A stretch of 64,000 bases of DNA from the NCBI RefSeq assembly GCF_004798865.1, contig NW_025335568.1, positions 28,597,344-28,661,343 of the forward strand, written 5' to 3'. Below, in pieces: positions 11,656 through 64,000 of this stretch. The notes below the pieces were generated by a model that saw only the letters and a list, made by a program, of their open reading frames with translations, ran no database searches and was not told where the DNA came from. The position numbers were made by a program, and so were the translations under genes. Origin of the DNA: Varanus komodoensis. Lineage: Eukaryota > Chordata > Lepidosauria > Squamata > Varanidae. Position 1 is the stretch's first letter. Each line of letters opens with the position of its first letter.

Positions 11656-12009
11656 AGAAGTGTATCAAATTATATATTTAGAATGCAATAATATGCTTGT
11701 TTAGACACAAAAAGACCTACACAAGTTCTAGAATGTTTATTTCTGTCTAAACATGTATAGGATTGCACATTTAATTGAACAAACATAAACAGTGACAGCA
11801 GTTAAACATAATAAAAATTAAGCAAAGCATGAAAACCAACTCTAGAACAAAGAGCACGCTAATATTGTAATCCTGTATTCACTTACCAAAGAGTAATACC
11901 ACGGTAGTTCTATGTATTAATCTGAAATCCCATGTATGTTTATGTTGTAAGAAACCTCACTGAACTTAACAGTTTATGAGTAGATATGCATAGGATTATA
12001 TAATAGCAC

Positions 12010-12545
12010 AATTGATCATTATAACATTTCTTCAAGTTGTCACTGACTTATGGCAGCCCAACAAAGGAGCCCTCTCCAAAGTCTCCTGCTGTTGACAGTC
12101 CTACTCAGTCCTGTATACTTCCGGCTGTGCCTCCCTGTATGGAATTGATCCATCTCATAGTTGGTCTTGCTCATCTGCACTTGACTTCTATCATGATTGT
12201 ATTCTCTAGTGAGTCTTGCCTTCTTATGATGTGCCAAATACAGCAGCTTCAGTTTCATCATTTTCCTTCCAGAAAGATCTGGCTTGATTTGATCTAGACC
12301 CACTTGTTCATCTTTCCGTCAGCCCAGGGTATTTGCAAAGTTGCATGTTTCAAACACATCCATTTTCTTTCTGTTAACCTTCTTCACTGTCCAGCTTTCA
12401 CACCCATACATAGGGACGAGAAATACATTAGTGTGGATGATCTTGGCCTTGGTCTCCAGTGAAATATCCCTAGACTTGATGACTTTTTCTAGTTCTGTCA
12501 TTGCTGGTCTTCCAAGCCTCCTTTGTTATTGTAACTTCTTGGCTG
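12010..12545 (-). mobile_element. Non-LTR LINE fragment, RTE/BovB-like reverse transcriptase C-terminus
   Basis: The minus strand at 12319-12501 reads LEKVIKSRDISLETKAKIIH followed by MYGCESWTVKK and KKMDVFE. This is the well-known post-catalytic region of RTE/BovB-type reverse transcriptases. The frame shifts and continues with KMMKLKLLYLAHH in 12040-12303. It is a truncated copy with frame disruptions. The clade is inferred from the MYGCESW motif, which related LINE clades share. Confidence 0.7.
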
Positions 12546-12904
12546 CAAGCGTCTCCTTGAATTGATGACTGAGCCAAGTTATGCAAAAGTTTTCACAATT
12601 TCAATTTCTAATTATTATTTTCTAAATGTTCAGTTGCAGTCCTGCTTTTCCACTTTTTTCTTTTACTTCCTCAGGAAGCATTTCACTCAGTCCTGCTTTC
12701 TGTCGGTAATACAGTTATTATTAGTGTATTTTAAATTATTGCTTTACCTTCCACCAATTTTCACTTCTCCTTCCTTTGATCCTAATCCACCTTTCTTTAT
12801 GATATGTTCTCTATACAGATTGAGCAGATAGGGAGATAAAATATATCCTCGTCTGAAGCCTTTGTTTATAGGATACCATTATTTTCTATGTTGATGTAGA
12901 ATTG

Positions 12905-13375
12905 CAGCCTAAAAGAAGGATGCCTGCGACAGCGGTTAATCTTGATCCAGAAGTTAACTGGAAGTTAAACCGGGATACCAATTCGGGTTTAGCCCGGAAG
13001 TTTTAGTCAAGGCTGTATTGGGACCGATCCTCTTTGGAAAGTTTGGAGCAAAGAGTTTGTGTATTTCTTAGACAATTCCGGTATTACGGTATATTGAACT
13101 CAGTTGCCGAATTAACAGTATAGAGACGGAAATCAGAGAGGGTTCTGTGCCTCGCTCACAGAGCTAGAAAGAGTAACAAAGAGTGGAGTTAATGGAATTG
13201 TGATGCTGAAAGGAAAGGCGGGTGGTAGTCCCACGCATTCGGCGGTCCCCAAGTTGGGGAAGGATGTTCTAAGGAAGCTTTATGATTTCTATAGTTAATA
13301 AAAGGGGAAATCAATAAAGATTTAGATCGGAAGCAACGCACAGGGCGTGGTAATAGACAAAGTAATATGAGAGAA
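12905..13375. other. CpG-rich block of unknown origin, possible solo LTR
   Basis: About 470 bp with many intact CpGs, sharply unlike the AT-rich flanks. It contains paired motifs (GAAGTTAACTGGAAGTTAAA) and, near the end, AATAAA at 13295-13301 and about 13315. Composition and polyadenylation signals would fit a solitary retroviral LTR fossil, but I cannot find end repeats or a target duplication. It could equally be part of the SPATA5 upstream regulatory region. Confidence 0.3.
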
Positions 13376-13675
13376 AAACGTCTACTCTACACTTCTTAGT
13401 TTGAGTTTCCAAGATCTCTGTATTTCCGGCACATTTGCCCCGCGTATGGAAGCAGCCGAAGTGCTTTTATCAGAGCCGGAAGTGCAGGTTGTGTTTAGCA
13501 CTCTGCCGGTCCAAGGAAATGGCCTCTTTGGGCTGAACTCGCCTTTGCGCTCGTGCGAGGAGGAGGAGGAGGAAGCTGTTGCGGCCCGTCCTGCTACTCC
13601 GCCTCTCGCGAGTCGGGCACGTGGGCGGGATCCGTGGAGTGGCGCCGGATCCGGCTCTTTCCCTTGCCTGCGGCG

Positions 13676-64000
<50,325 letters not shown>

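Larger units (their letters stand above)
10906..13419. other. Intergenic interval between NUDT6 and SPATA5
   Basis: The interval between the two CpG-rich promoters contains a minus-strand SINE (about 11431-11655), short interspersed fragments with the motif 'cataggattg' near 11.7-12.0 kb, a LINE reverse-transcriptase fragment (about 12010-12545) and an unclassified CpG-rich block (about 12905-13375). I see no gene in it. Confidence 0.7.

Overview
This is a vertebrate nuclear window, AT-rich, with two host protein-coding genes split into short exons by long repeat-filled introns. The interspersed repeats (CR1 LINEs ending in ATTCTATG, tRNA-type SINEs of the Sauria kind, L2-like and RTE/BovB-like LINE pieces, hAT, mariner and pogo/Tigger-type DNA elements) point to a squamate reptile; that assignment is inference. 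No bacterial, plasmid or phage features are present.

Left part, 1-10.9 kb, minus strand: the first three coding exons of NUDT6 (a Nudix hydrolase, the gene lying antisense to FGF2 in vertebrates), at 10527-10779, 8684-8887 and 1387-1442. Together they give 171 residues in one frame across phase-compatible junctions. The Nudix box exons lie off the left edge. A GC-rich, CpG-rich 5' end surrounds exon 1.

Right part, 13.4-64 kb, plus strand: the first 14 coding exons of SPATA5 (AFG2A), the type II AAA+ ATPase. All splice phases agree and the spliced product is 772 residues: N-terminal domain, acidic linker, a complete D1 AAA module and most of D2. The last roughly 110 residues (D2 arginine finger and C-terminus) lie beyond 64 kb. 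Introns 9 (13.6 kb) and 13 (16.6 kb) hold most of the sequence.

The two genes are head to head, start codons 2.9 kb apart, each with its own CpG-rich promoter carrying ETS-type CCGGAAGT motifs. The interval between them holds a LINE fragment, SINEs and an unclassified CpG-rich block.

I found no undescribed molecular system. The observations most worth a second look are structural: two perfect long palindromes, a GC-AG intron in NUDT6, a hAT element with an exact 8-bp target duplication inside a CR1 copy, and a mariner and a Tigger-like element placed back to back sharing one TA.
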